Below, in pieces: positions 44,558 through 55,470 of a stretch of DNA of 64,000 bases (its first letter is position 1; each line of letters opens with the position of its first letter). Location of the stretch: NCBI GenBank assembly GCA_963769745.1, contig CAVYNB010000014.1:9506-73505 (forward strand), read 5' to 3'. A program made the translations under genes and the position numbers. The notes under the pieces are model-generated. The model saw only the letters and a program-made list of their open reading frames with translations, did not search any database and had not been told where the DNA came from. This DNA is from JALORV01 sp963769745 (GTDB taxonomy: Bacteria > Pseudomonadota > Gammaproteobacteria > Burkholderiales > Burkholderiaceae_F).

Positions 44558-47203
44558 TCAGCCCTCGGTCGTCGGCGTATCGGGCGTATCGGGAGTATCG
44601 GCCTCGGACATGGGCTCGGCGCCAGCCTCGTGGCCATTGGCTGCCTCGCTGTCGCGCTCTACCACCCGCTGCAGCCCCGTCAGCGTCGTGCCATCGTCCA
44701 GCGCGATCAGAGTCACGCCCTGTGTCGCGCGCCCCATCTCGCGGATCTCGGACACACGAGTGCGTATCAGCACGCCCCCTGTCGTGATCAGCATGACCTC
44801 GTCGTCGCCGCGCACGAGCGTGGCCGCAACGACCTTGCCGTTTCGCTCGCTGGTGGCAATCGCGATCATGCCCTTCGTGCCACGGCCGTGGCGCGTGTAC
44901 TCGACGATCGGCGTGCGCTTGCCGTAGCCGTTCTCGGTCGCGGCCAGCACGCTCTGCTCCTCGTCCTCGGCCACCAGCATCGCAATGACCTGCTGGCCAT
45001 AGTCGAGCTGCATGCCGCGTACGCCGCGCGCGGTGCGGCCCATCGGACGGACGTCGTTCTCGTCGAAGCGCACGGCCTTGCCGGCATCGGAGAAGAGCAT
45101 CACGTCGTGCTGTCCGTCGGTGATCGCGGCACCGATCAGGTAATCGCCCGGATCGAGATCAACCGCGATGATCCCTGCCTTGCGCGGATTGCTGAAGTCG
45201 ATGAGCGCCGTCTTCTTGACCGTCCCCATCGCCGTGGCCATGAACACAAAGTGCTGCCCGTCGTACTCCGAGATCGGCAGCACCACCGTGATCTTCTCGT
45301 CTTCGGCCAGCGGGAACATGTTGACGATCGGCTTGCCGCGCGCGGTGCGCGCGCCCTGCGGCACTTCCCAGACCTTGAGCCAGTAGAGCCGCCCGCGGTT
45401 GGAAAAGCACAGGATCGTGTCGTGCGTGTTGGCGATGAAGAGCTGGTCGATCCAGTCGTCCTCGCGCATCGCAGCCGCCTGCTTGCCGCGACCGCCGCGC
45501 TTCTGCGCGCGGTAATCCGCCAGCGGCTGGCTCTTTATATAGCCGGTGTGCGATAGCGTGACCACCATGTCTTCGCGCGCGATCAGGTCCTCGGTCATCA
45601 GGTCCTGCGCGCTGCGCACGATCTCCGAGCGGCGCGCGTCGCCGAACTCGCTCTTCAGTGCGAGCAGTTCGTCGGCAATGATGTCGGTGATGCGCGCCGG
45701 CTTGGCGAGTATGTCGAGCAGGTCGGTGATGGTGTCCATCACTTCGCGGTACTCGTTGACGATCTTGTCCTGCTCCAGTCCCGTCAGCCGCTGCAGGCGC
45801 ATCTGCAGGATCTGCTCGGCCTGCTCTTCGGACAGGCGATACAGGCCCCGCAGTTCACCTTCGCTCTGCAAGCCGAACCGCGCCTCGAGTCCGTCCGGAC
45901 GATAGGCCGCCATATCGGCGCCGGAGCGCGTCAGCATCTCGCGCACCAGCGACGAGTCCCACGCGCGCGCCATCAACGCGGTCTTGGCCACCGGCGGCGT
46001 CGGCGCCGCCTTGATGATGGCGATGAACTCGTCAATGTTGGCGAGCGCCACGGCGAGGCCTTCCAGCACGTGGCCGCGCTTGCGCGCCTCCTTGAGTTCG
46101 AAGACCGTGCGCCGCGTGACCACCTCGCGCCGATGCGACAGGAACGCATCGAGCATCTGCTTGAGATTCAGCAGCCGCGGCTGGCCGTCGACCAGTGCGA
46201 CCATGTTGATGCCGAACGTATCCTGCAGCTGGGTCTGCTTGTAGAGGTTGTTGAGCACGACCTCCGGCACTTCGTTGCGCTTGAGCTCGAATACGACGCG
46301 CATTCCCGACTTGTCGGACTCGTCGCGGATGTCGGAGATGCCCTCGAGCCGCTTCTCGTTGACCATCTCGGCGATGCGTTCGAGCAGCACGCGCTTGTTC
46401 ACCTGGTAGGGCAGTTCGTCGACGATGATCGCGCTGCGCGCGCCCTTGTCGATTTCCTCGAAGTGCGTCTTGGCGCGCATGACGACGCGGCCGCGACCGG
46501 TGCGATAGCCTTCGCGCACGCCTTCGAGGCCGTAGATGATCCCGGCGGTCGGGAAGTCAGGCGCCGGAATCAGCTCGATCAGGTCGTCGACCGTGGTCTC
46601 GGGCCGGCGCAGCAGCACGAGGCAGCCGTCGATCACCTCGGAGAGGTTGTGCGGCGGCACGTTGGTCGCCATGCCAACCGCGATGCCAGCCGAGCCGTTG
46701 ATCAGCAGGTTCGGAATCTTCGACGGCAACACCGACGGCTCGCTCTCCTTGCCGTCGTAGTTCGGGACGAAGTTGACCGTCTCCTTGTCGATGTCGGCCA
46801 GCAGTTCACCGGCGATCTTGTCGAGCCGGCACTCGGTGTAGCGCATCGCTGCCGCGTTGTCGCCGTCGATCGAGCCGAAGTTGCCCTGCCCATCGATCAG
46901 CGTGTAGCGCAGCGAGAAGTCCTGCGCCATCCGCACCAGCGTGTCGTAAATGGCGTTGTCGCCGTGCGGGTGGTACTTGCCCATCACCTCGCCGACCACG
47001 CGAGCACACTTCACGTAGGAGCGATTCCAGTGGTTGTTCGCCTCGTGCATCGCGAACAGCACGCGACGGTGCACCGGCTTCAGGCCGTCGCGCACATCGG
47101 GCAGCGCACGCCCGACGATCACGCTCATCGCGTAATCCAGATACGAACGCCGCATCTCCTCTTCAAGCGAGATCGGCAGGGTTTCCTTGGCGAATTGGTC
47201 CAT
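44558..47203 (-). CDS. gyrA: DNA gyrase subunit A
   Basis: This 881-residue type II topoisomerase subunit starts at MDQFAKETLPISLEEEMRRS. The quinolone-determining region is HPHGDNAIYDTLVRMAQDFS; the serine often found after GD (E. coli position 83) is replaced by Asn here. The catalytic tyrosine lies in AAAMRYTECRLDKI. The C-terminal beta-pinwheel has the GyrA box QKRGGRGKQAA (Q-R-R-G-G-R-G-type) and ends in an acidic Asp/Thr/Pro-rich tail (DTPDTPDTPTTEG). Divergent from the deaminase gene over about 210 bases with no other gene. Confidence 0.98.
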   Translation of the reverse strand: MDQFAKETLPISLEEEMRRSYLDYAMSVIVGRALPDVRDGLKPVHRRVLFAMHEANNHWNRSYVKCARVVGEVMGKYHPHGDNAIYDTLVRMAQDFSLRYTLIDGQGNFGSIDGDNAAAMRYTECRLDKIAGELLADIDKETVNFVPNYDGKESEPSVLPSKIPNLLINGSAGIAVGMATNVPPHNLSEVIDGCLVLLRRPETTVDDLIELIPAPDFPTAGIIYGLEGVREGYRTGRGRVVMRAKTHFEEIDKGARSAIIVDELPYQVNKRVLLERIAEMVNEKRLEGISDIRDESDKSGMRVVFELKRNEVPEVVLNNLYKQTQLQDTFGINMVALVDGQPRLLNLKQMLDAFLSHRREVVTRRTVFELKEARKRGHVLEGLAVALANIDEFIAIIKAAPTPPVAKTALMARAWDSSLVREMLTRSGADMAAYRPDGLEARFGLQSEGELRGLYRLSEEQAEQILQMRLQRLTGLEQDKIVNEYREVMDTITDLLDILAKPARITDIIADELLALKSEFGDARRSEIVRSAQDLMTEDLIAREDMVVTLSHTGYIKSQPLADYRAQKRGGRGKQAAAMREDDWIDQLFIANTHDTILCFSNRGRLYWLKVWEVPQGARTARGKPIVNMFPLAEDEKITVVLPISEYDGQHFVFMATAMGTVKKTALIDFSNPRKAGIIAVDLDPGDYLIGAAITDGQHDVMLFSDAGKAVRFDENDVRPMGRTARGVRGMQLDYGQQVIAMLVAEDEEQSVLAATENGYGKRTPIVEYTRHGRGTKGMIAIATSERNGKVVAATLVRGDDEVMLITTGGVLIRTRVSEIREMGRATQGVTLIALDDGTTLTGLQRVVERDSEAANGHEAGAEPMSEADTPDTPDTPTTEG

Positions 47204-47416
47204 CAGGGGCGGGGCCGTCGGTTCGAGCGGAACAGGCCTGTTCGCTCTGAAATGCAATCGCAAATTCTACCAGCGCGAAGGCCCGATTTCGCCCGACCCG
47301 GGTCGCGTTAAACGCCGATGTCGCCTCGAGCGCGCGGCGACGCCGATATCACCGACTCGCCAATCGGCGCGCGATGTGCTTTGATCCGCCGCCACACTTC
47401 GAACCGCCTGCTCAAC

Positions 47417-48766
47417 ATGGAATCCGTCGATCTGGTGATCGAGGCGCGCTGGGTCGTGCCCATCGTGCCGCGTGCCGCGGTACTGGAGGATCACGCCGTT
47501 GTCGTTCATGAGGGCCGCATCCTTGCGCTGCTGCCCCGGGACACGGCACATGCGCGCTACGCGCCGGCGGAGCGCGTGGTCCTTGCGACCCACGCCTTGA
47601 CCCCGGGGCTCGTCAACCTCCACACCCATGCCGCGATGGCGCTGTTTCGCGGCATCGGCGACGACCTGCCGCTGATGCAGTGGCTGCAGCAACGCATCTG
47701 GCCACTCGAAAAGGCACTGGTGTCCCCGGAGTTCGTCTACGACGGCACGCGCATCGCAGCGCTGGAGATGCTGCGCTCCGGCACGACCTGCTGCTCGGAC
47801 ATGTACTTCTATCCTGAAGCCGCGGTACGCGCGCTGCGCGGTGTGGGCATGCGCGCAGTTGCCGGAATCATCGCGATCGAGTTCCCTACCGCCTACGCGT
47901 CCGATGCCGAGGACTACCTGCGCAAGGGTCTCGCGACCCGCGATGCCTGTCGCGACGATGCGCTGGTGAGCTTCACGCTCGCACCGCATGCCCCCTACAC
48001 GGTCGAGGACGCCACGCTGACGAAGATCGCGGTCCTCGCCGAAGAGCTCGACCTGCCGGTGCACATCCATCTGCACGAGACTGCTGATGAGGTCGCGGAG
48101 TCGGTACGCCGGCATGGTGAACGGCCGATCGCGCGCCTGGACCGGCTTGGGCTGGTGACAGAACGGCTGATCGCCGTCCACGCGGTCCACCTCGAAGCGG
48201 CCGAGATCGCGCTGCTGGCGCAGCGGGGCGCCTCGGTGGCCCATTGCCCGGCGTCGAACCTCAAGCTCGGCAGCGGCATCGCGCCGGTGGCCGAACTGCT
48301 GGCGGCCGGGGTCAACATCGGGTTCGGCACCGACGGCGCAGCAAGCAACGATCGCCTCGATATGGTGTCGGAAATGCGCCTGGCTGCCCTGCTCGCCAAG
48401 GGTGCCAGCCGCGACCCAAGCGTGCTGCCTGCTCCGGCGGCCCTGGAGGCCGCCACGCTCGGTGGGGCGCGGGCACTCGGTCTGGAGCGCCGCATCGGCT
48501 CGATCGAGGTCGGCAAGGAAGCTGATTTCGCGGCCTTCGACTTGTCCGAAATCGAGACCCAACCGGTCTTCAATCCCCTGTCACAGCTGGTTTATGCCGC
48601 CGGACGCGAACATGCGACCGATGTCTGGGTGGCCGGCCGGTCTGTTGTCAGAACGAGACAGGTCCTTGCCGAAGCGCAAGGAGCGGCGTCGGGGTCCCCG
48701 GCGGCCACCCTGCTCGCGTGGCAGAATCGCTGTCGGCAGGTTCTGCAGACGGCGGGGTTGGCGTGA
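47417..48766 (+). CDS. mtaD: TRZ/ATZ family amidohydrolase, probable S-adenosylhomocysteine/methylthioadenosine deaminase
   Basis: This 449-residue metal-dependent deaminase starts MESVDLVIEARWVVPIVPRA. Metal ligands appear in NLHTHAAMALFRG (HxH), HIHLHETADEV, AVHAVHL and FGTDGAASNDRLD. These match the MTA/SAH deaminase branch of the subtype III amidohydrolases, which convert SAH or MTA to the inosyl derivatives. Genome context next to ompA, ubiG and gyrA is common in betaproteobacteria, and a link to methyltransferase by-product recycling with UbiG is plausible. Substrate not certain. Confidence 0.88.
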   Translation: MESVDLVIEARWVVPIVPRAAVLEDHAVVVHEGRILALLPRDTAHARYAPAERVVLATHALTPGLVNLHTHAAMALFRGIGDDLPLMQWLQQRIWPLEKALVSPEFVYDGTRIAALEMLRSGTTCCSDMYFYPEAAVRALRGVGMRAVAGIIAIEFPTAYASDAEDYLRKGLATRDACRDDALVSFTLAPHAPYTVEDATLTKIAVLAEELDLPVHIHLHETADEVAESVRRHGERPIARLDRLGLVTERLIAVHAVHLEAAEIALLAQRGASVAHCPASNLKLGSGIAPVAELLAAGVNIGFGTDGAASNDRLDMVSEMRLAALLAKGASRDPSVLPAPAALEAATLGGARALGLERRIGSIEVGKEADFAAFDLSEIETQPVFNPLSQLVYAAGREHATDVWVAGRSVVRTRQVLAEAQGAASGSPAATLLAWQNRCRQVLQTAGLA

Positions 48767-48860
48767 AGCTTCATGCGCCATCATCGGCCGATGCGGTGCC
48801 GGCCATATCCGGCCGAGTTGGTACCCCGGCCGGTCTCCGCAATCTCGAGTGAGGAGTTAT

Positions 48861-49616
48861 ATGAAGAAATCCATCAAGCTGGGCCTCCTGGCTACGGCAC
48901 TGATGGCCATCACTGGGACCGTTTCTGCCCAGATGAAGGACGTCACTGTTGTTGATACCAAGGAAAGCCCGTATGTGATCGACGCGCGTGGCGTCATCGT
49001 TCGCGATCCGTTCGGCCTGTGCTGGCGTACGGGTTCGTGGAGCGTCGACCGCGCCGCGAAGACGGTGATCAAGGATGCGCCGTTCCCCAACTGGACGGCA
49101 GGCTGCGAGTGCGACAAGGACCTGATGGTCAAGCCGGTCTGCGAACCGCCTCCGCCGCCCCCGCCGCCACCGGCTCCGACGCCACCGCCGCCCCCGCCAC
49201 CGCCCGCTCCGACGAGCGAGAAGGTGACGTTCGCGGCTGACGCCCTGTTCGACTTCGACAAGGCGGTTCTGCGTGCGGACGGCAAGGCCAAGCTCGACGA
49301 TCTCGTGTCGAAACTGGCCGGCGTGAGCCTCGAGGTCATCATTGCAGTCGGCTACACCGACCGCCTTGGTCCTCTGGCGCACAACCAGAAGCTGTCGGTT
49401 GCGCGTGCTCAGGCCGTGAAGGACTACCTGGTAAGCAAGGGTATCGAGCCGAACCGTGTCTACACGGAAGGCAAGGGCCCGGCGAACCCGGTCAAGCAGT
49501 GCCCGGATCCGTCCGCCAAGGGCGAGGTTCGTAACTGCACGCAGCTGATCCAGTGCTTGCAGCCGAATCGTCGCGTCGAGGTCGAGGTGGTGGGTACCCG
49601 CCCGGTCCGTCGCTAA
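48861..49616 (+). CDS. ompA: OmpA family outer-membrane/peptidoglycan-binding protein with proline-rich linker
   Basis: This 251-residue protein starts at ATG 48861 behind GAGGAG. It has a signal peptide (KKSIKLGLLATALMAITGTVSA), a short N-terminal domain with WRTGSWSVDRAAK and several Cys, then a striking proline linker at residues about 95-116 (runs of nine and eight Pro split by A-P-T). The C-terminal OmpA domain has VTFAADALFDFDKAVLRADG, VGYTDRLGPLAHNQKLSVAR and NRRVEVEV. It binds peptidoglycan. No 8-stranded barrel domain is present. An intrinsic terminator follows. Confidence 0.93.
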   Translation: MKKSIKLGLLATALMAITGTVSAQMKDVTVVDTKESPYVIDARGVIVRDPFGLCWRTGSWSVDRAAKTVIKDAPFPNWTAGCECDKDLMVKPVCEPPPPPPPPPAPTPPPPPPPPAPTSEKVTFAADALFDFDKAVLRADGKAKLDDLVSKLAGVSLEVIIAVGYTDRLGPLAHNQKLSVARAQAVKDYLVSKGIEPNRVYTEGKGPANPVKQCPDPSAKGEVRNCTQLIQCLQPNRRVEVEVVGTRPVRR

Positions 49617-49634
49617 GCGATCTTCTCGCTGCAA

Positions 49635-49661
49635 AGCCCCGCTTCGGCGGGGCTTTTTTTT
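49635..49661 (+). terminator. Intrinsic terminator after ompA
   Basis: AGCCCCGC-TTC-GGCGGGGCT stem (with minor end variation) followed by a run of eight T, 18 bases after the ompA stop. A strong Rho-independent terminator. Confidence 0.93.
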
Positions 49662-49691
49662 GCCTGGCGCCGGGCCAGTAACATTCGACCG

Positions 49692-50403
49692 ATGAATACC
49701 AACAGCGCCAACGTCGATCCGGCCGAGCTGCGCAAGTTCGGCGACATTGCCGCCCGCTGGTGGGATCCGAATGGCCCCATGCGGCCCTTGCACGAGATCA
49801 ATCCGTTACGACTGGCGTGGATCGACCGGCTGGTTCCGCTGGCAGGCAAGCGTGTACTCGACGTCGGCTGCGGTGCCGGCGTGCTGGCCGAGGCGATGGC
49901 CGGACGCGGTGCACAGGTCACCGGCATAGACCTGGCCGGCAAGCCGCTCAAGGTCGCCCAGTTGCATGCGCTGGAGTCAGGTGCGGACGTGAACTTACGA
50001 GGAAGGCGCAGCCGAGTCCTGGGCGGAACGCCAGCCGGCCGCCTTCGACGTCGTGACCTGCATGGAAATGCTCGAGCACGTACCCGATCCGGCCCAGAGC
50101 GTGAGGGCCTGTGCCGCCCTGGCAAAACCGGGAGGCTGGGTGTTCTTCTCGACCATCAACCGCAATTCCAAGTCGTTCCTGCTGGCGATCGTCGGCGTCG
50201 AGTACGTCCTCAACATCCTGCCGCGCGGCACGCACGAGTACGCCAAGTTCATCAGGCCGAGCGAGCTGACCCAGTACGCTCGCAGCGCCGGACTGGCGCT
50301 GCACGAACTGATGGGCATGACCTACAACCCATTCACCAAGTCCGCTTCGCTGGGTCGCGATACCGACGTGAACTACCTGATGGCCTTCCGCAAGCCTGCC
50401 TAG
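49692..50403 (+). CDS. ubiG: Ubiquinone biosynthesis O-methyltransferase UbiG, broken by one frameshift
   Basis: It starts at ATG 49692: NVDPAELRKFGDIAARWWDP, then SAM motif I VLDVGCGAGVLAEAMA and QVTGIDLAG. After GADVN the frame changes near 49995, where AACTTACGAGG replaces the expected AACTACGAGG (one extra T), and continues EEGAAESWAERQP, FDVVTCMEMLEHVPDP and FFSTINRNSKSFLLAIVGVE, ending at 50403. The length is 712 (3n+1). UbiG performs both O-methylations in ubiquinone synthesis. It precedes gph, a conserved pair. Confidence 0.9.
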
Positions 50404-50484
50404 GTTCGGCTCAAGGCCCTGACCGGTGCGCGCATCAAATCAATCAAGTCGCCGCACCTGATCCGACGACCAGACGATTCGACG

Positions 50485-51144
50485 ATGAACACGATCCAAC
50501 TGGTGCTGTTCGACCTCGACGGAACACTGGCCGATACGGCCCCGGATCTGGCCGGGGCGGTCAACCGCATGCTGTCCAACCGCGGACAGGCGCCGGTACC
50601 ACTCGAGACACTGCGACCACTCGCCTCGCACGGCGCGCGCGGACTGATCGGTCGCGCATTCGGCCTGACGCCCGCCGACGCCGGTTACGAGGAACTGCGG
50701 CAGGAGTTCTTCGGCGAGTACGAGTCGGCCCTGTGCGAGGCCAGCGCGTTGTTCCCGACGATGGCCGAAACGCTGGCTGCTCTTGATGCCGATGGCGTGC
50801 TGTGGGGAATCGTCACCAACAAGATGGCGCGCTTCACCGATCCGCTGGTCCGTGCGCTCGGGCTGGCGACGCGCGCCGCGTGTGTCGTCAGTGGCGATAC
50901 GACCCCTCACGCCAAACCGCACCCGGCGCCGCTGCTGCACGCGCTCCAGAGTGCCGGCAAGACACGTGATGAGTCCCTCTACGTGGGTGACGACCTGCGC
51001 GATGTGCAGGCGGGCCGGGCTGCCGGCTTGCGTACGGTGGCCGCAGCCTATGGCTATCTCGGCGATTCCGATCCGATCGAGCAGTGGGGTGCCGATCACA
51101 TCATCCATACCCCGGATGAACTGCTCCGCCTGATCAGGCCATAG
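50485..51144 (+). CDS. gph: Phosphoglycolate phosphatase
   Basis: This 219-residue HAD phosphatase has motif I LVLFDLDGTLADTAPDLAGA, motif II in GIVTNK, motif III lysine in HAKPHPAPLLHAL and motif IV YVGDDLRDVQAGRAAG. The cap domain (residues about 18-85) is of the Gph type. It removes 2-phosphoglycolate from DNA repair or oxygenation reactions. It follows ubiG by about 80 bases and precedes the AsmA-like gene by 50 bases. Confidence 0.94.
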   Translation: MNTIQLVLFDLDGTLADTAPDLAGAVNRMLSNRGQAPVPLETLRPLASHGARGLIGRAFGLTPADAGYEELRQEFFGEYESALCEASALFPTMAETLAALDADGVLWGIVTNKMARFTDPLVRALGLATRAACVVSGDTTPHAKPHPAPLLHALQSAGKTRDESLYVGDDLRDVQAGRAAGLRTVAAAYGYLGDSDPIEQWGADHIIHTPDELLRLIRP

Positions 51145-51194
51145 CGGGCTCGCCGACGGATAATCGTCCCTGATCTACAGAGTCGTCGCCCGGG

Positions 51195-54100
51195 ATGAAC
51201 TCAAAGATGAGTCGATGGATGCCAGCGCTGCGCAAGGTGGCCATCGGCGCGGCCATTGCATTGCTGCTGTTCGGGGCCATCGGTTACTTGGCGATCCCGA
51301 AGCTTGTGCGCTGGGGTGTCGAGACCGTCGCGTCACGCGAGCTCGGACGCCCGGTGAAAGTCGAGAGCGTCGGCACCAACCCCTACACGCTGAGCATCAC
51401 GCTGCGCGGCCTGGTGGTCGAGGGCGCACCTGGCGACACGTCGCCGCTGCTGACCGTTCGAGAGACCGTTGCCAATGCGTCCGTGGAATCAGTCTTCCGC
51501 CGCGCGCCGGTGCTGGATTCGCTCCGCATCGCCGGCCTGACAGCCAACCTCGCAAGGCTGGATCAGCAGCGCTTCAACTTCAGCGACATCATCGATCGCG
51601 TTCGAGCCAAGCCGAAGACCAGCGACGAACCCGCGCGCTTTTCCCTGAGCAACATCGAAGTCGCGGACAGCATCGTCAACTTCGACGACCGCCCGATGAT
51701 GCGCAAGCACGCGCTGGCCGATATCAAGCTCGGCATCCCGTTCATTTCCAACCTGCCGACGCACGCCGAGATCAATGTCCAGCCGGCGTTCTTCGCGCGC
51801 CTCAATGGCACGCCGATCGACATCAAGGGCGAGACGCGTCCGTTCGCCGACACGCTCGAATCGTCGATCAATCTGAAGTTCGACGGACTGGACATTCCAG
51901 CCTACCTCGCCTACTCGCCCGTACGTCTGAACTTCACAACGCCGCAGGGCAAGCTCGACACGGACCTGCGCGTTGCCTTCCGGCGCGCGGCACCGGCGCG
52001 CGGCGACCGGCCGGCGCAGCCCGCGCACACCGTGATTTCGGGCGCCGTGGTCGTCAACGAATTCGTGCTGGCCGCGCCGGCTGCGAACGCGCAGCCCCTC
52101 GTCGGCTGGAAATCCTTGCGTGTCGTCCTCGACGAGGTCGACCCCTTCGCGCGCCGCGCGGTGATCGGCGACCTCGTACTCACCGCGCCGACCATCGAGG
52201 TCGTTCGCGACACGAGTAGTGCGATCAACTGGGTGCAGTTCGGCAAGCAACCGCTGCTGGAAGCGCCGGCATCGGCAGGGGGATCGAGCTCGCCTGATGC
52301 CGGTTCCGCGCCAGCGACGAGTCCGCCCTCACCGTTTGCATTTACTCTGAAGCACGCGGCAGTCAGCGACGGCACCGTGAACTACGCCGATGACTCGGCG
52401 GGTCGCTTCCGGCTGCAGGTCATCAATCTGGGCGCCGAAGCGAGCGACCTGACGACCACGTCCAGCGCACGCGGAAAGGTTCGCGTCAGCGGCGACATCG
52501 GCGAAGGCGGCGGATCGACCAAGCTCGAAGGTGAAGTGGGATTGGCGCCGGTCGCGGGACGTCTGGCGTTCACGTCGCGCGACGTGAAGATGCGCACGGC
52601 AGCGCGCTATCTGGCGCATGTCGTCAGCGCCACGCTCGACGGCAGCAGCGATGTCGATGCCATCCTCGAGTTTGCGGCTGCCGATCCCGCGATGAAGATC
52701 GCACTGCGCGAGATCAAGGTGCGCGGCAAGGACATCAAGGTGCGCGGTCCCGCCGGCAGCGCAGCCAACTTCGATCTCGCCGCCATCGCGATCGACGGCG
52801 GTGAGATCGATCTCAACGATCGTCTGATAACGATTGCCAAGCTTTCACTCGACGGTCCACGCACGATCGTGCGGCGCATGGCGGACGGCCAGATCAACTG
52901 GCTGACGGTATTCCGCGCCAAACCGGGCGAGGCTACCGGCACGACCGAGAAGCAGGAAGGGGCGGCTGCCGCCCAACCGTGGAAGGTCACGCTAAAGGAA
53001 ACGTCGATTGCGCGCGGCGATCTGCAGCTCGAAGACCTGGCGGTCGATCCGAACGTGAAGCTGCGCGCATCGGCGATCACCGGCACGGTCAACAACGTCG
53101 TCAGCGATGGATCGCAACGCGCAGAGATCGCGCTGCGCACGCGCTTCGGCAGCGGCGGGACGCTGGCGGTCAACGGCGGCGCCAAATGGAATCCACTGGT
53201 TTCGGATCTGCGCGTCGATGCGCGCAGCCTCGACATCGCTGCCGTGCGCCCCTATCTCGCGGCGCGACTCAACGCGGTGCTGGCGAGCGCCCTGCTTTCG
53301 GCCCGTGGCAACGCCGTCATCAGTCAGGCCACCGGCGCTCCACTGAAGGTCGGATACAAGGGCAGCGCGCGGCTCGCAAACCTGCACATGCTGGATGCGC
53401 GCAGCGAGAACGACCTGCTCAAGTGGCAGGTGCTCGACCTCGAGCAGATCGACGCCAGGATCGGCGAAGGGCCGCCCAACATCGCCGTTGGAAAAATTTC
53501 GCTCGCGGACTTCTACGCGCGTGTCATCGTCTCCGAGCAGGGACGGCTGAACCTCGCCGACCTGATCGTGCGCGAAGGGCAAGCGCCGGGCGCAGCAGCA
53601 CCGCAAGCGGAGACGAAAGCGGCGGCGGCGACCAAGCCGGCCGAGGTCGCGATGCCGGTCGATCGCGAACTCGCCGGCAACGAGCCCGCGAAGCCTTCAG
53701 GACCAGACCGTACTGCGACCACAACGGTCGCGCCGCAAAGCGGCGACCCGTCGGCACGACCGGTGATTCGCATCGGGCAGGTCGAAATCCTGCGCGGCAA
53801 CGTGAACTTCACCGACAACTTCATCAAGCCAAACTACACGGCGAACATGACGGGACTTGGCGGCACGGTCACCACGCTGGCGAGCGATTCGACCGAACCG
53901 GCGACGATGACACTCGCGGGCAAGATCGATGACGACGCCCCGCTCGAGATCAACGGGCGCCTCAACCCGCTCGCGCCCAAGCTCTTCCTCGACATCAAGG
54001 GCAGCACCAAGGGCGTCGACCTGCCGCGCCTGACGCCCTACTCCGTCAAGTACGCCGGCTATCCGATCGTCAAGGGCAAGCTGTCGATGGACGTCAGCTA

Positions 54101-54957
54101 CAAGATCGAGGACGAAAAGCTCAATGCCAATAATCACCTTTTCCTCGATCAGCTGACCTTCGGCGACAAGGTCGAGAGTCCGACGGCGACCAAGCTGCCG
54201 GTGCTGCTGGCGGTATCGCTGCTGACGAACTCGAAAGGTGAAATCGATATCAACCTGCCGATCTCCGGCACGCTGAACGATCCCAAGTTCTCGATCGGCG
54301 GGATCATCATCCAGGTCATCGTCAACGTGCTGACGAAGATCGTGACCGCGCCGTTCACCCTGCTCGCATCCGCCTTCGGCGGCGGTGAAGAACTCGGCTA
54401 CGTGGAGTTTGCCGCCGGCGGCGCAACCCTGGCGCCGGAACAGACCAAGCGCATCGACACACTCGCGAAAGCGTTGAACGATCGCCCGGCACTCAAGGTC
54501 GACATCATCGGCCGCGTCGATCCCGCGGTTGACACGGACGGCGCGATGAAAGGCGAAGCTCGACGCCAAGCTGCGCGCCGCCAAGGTCCGCCAGACGGTG
54601 CGCGGCGGCGGCGATTCGGTCGACCCGTCCAAGGTGACGATCACTGAGCAGGAACGACCGGCCCTGATCGCGGCCGTTTACGACGACGAGAAGATCCCGG
54701 ACAAGCCGCGCAACTTCATCGGTATCGCGAAAACGATACCCGTGGCCGAAATGGAAGCTCTGATCGTCGCCCATCTCGCCGTGACGCCCGAAGACCTGCG
54801 CGCACTCGCGAACCAGCGTGCGACCGTCGTGCGCAACCGCCTGGAGGTCGAAGGCAAAGTCCCGCGCGAGCGGCTATTCCTGGTGGAGCCCAAGCTCGAT
54901 GCGGGCGGCATCAAGGACTCCGGAGCGAAAACCCGGGTTGATTTCTCGCTGAAGTGA
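51195..54957 (+). CDS. DUF748 (AsmA-like) very large envelope protein, broken by one frameshift near its end
   Basis: The locus encodes about 1254 residues. An N-terminal anchor (VAIGAAIALLLFGAIGYLAI) is followed by LGRPVKVESVGTNPYTLSIT and a long repetitive beta-rich body typical of DUF748/AsmA-like proteins, which may bridge inner and outer membranes for lipid transport. Pro/Ala/Thr-rich linkers lie near residues 355-375 and 800-855. Near 54550 AAAGGCGAAG stands where AAAGCGAAG fits; after this one-base insertion the frame continues KLDAKLRAAKVRQTVRGGGD, ending TRVDFSLK at 54957. The length is 3763 (3n+1). Function of the family is only partly known. Confidence 0.85.
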
Positions 54958-54986
54958 CCCACATTGAACGTAGAATCGCTTTTCTT

Positions 54987-55349
54987 GGGGGCGACCTGGC
55001 TTCGACACGGGTCGTGAAGGATCTCAGGGCATGCCGAGGACCAGTGACCTCGTAAATCCATCTGGAACACTACAAACGCCAACGAAGACGCGTTTGCTCT
55101 AGCCGCTTAATACCGGCCAGACGCTGCACTGGTTCGCTTCCGGGCCAGGTCGGGTAACCGACAGCAGCGCCATTTACGGAAGCTGGATGCCGGTGGAGTC
55201 ACGACGGCGGCATCGAGACCCAGTGACTGGCTGTGTGCCGGCCTGCCGATCGGCTAAGCACGCGGCGAGACAAAAATAGACCGGCTACGCATGTAGAACT
55301 GGATCTGGATCACTCGTGGACGCGGGTTCAATTCCCGCCGCCTCCACCA
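54987..55349 (+). ncRNA. ssrA: Transfer-messenger RNA (tmRNA)
   Basis: The 363-nt one-piece tmRNA begins GGGGGCGACCTGGCTTCGAC and ends with the TPsiC arm GGGTTCAATTCCCGCC, then a stem and an encoded CCA. The tag reading frame is at 55078-55110: A-N-E-D-A-F-A-L-A-A then TAA, close to the proteobacterial ANDENYALAA type. Four pseudoknot regions fit the length. It rescues stalled ribosomes with SmpB. A TAGAAT box (54971-54976) lies upstream and may be the -10 element. Confidence 0.97.
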
Positions 55350-55354
55350 AACCC

Positions 55355-55379
55355 AAAGGGCCGCCACCAGCGGCCCTTT
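55355..55379 (+). terminator. Hairpin terminator after tmRNA
   Basis: AAAGGGCCGC-CACCA-GCGGCCCTTT: a perfect 10-bp stem starting 5 bases after the tmRNA CCA end, with TTTG in its distal arm. Probable terminator of ssrA. Confidence 0.8.
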
Positions 55380-55470
55380 GCCCTTGGACAGGGACGACGC
55401 TTCGGCGATTCGCCAGTATCACTTCAACGTCAGCGACGATCGAATGGCATCGACCGGGACTTCACTCACG

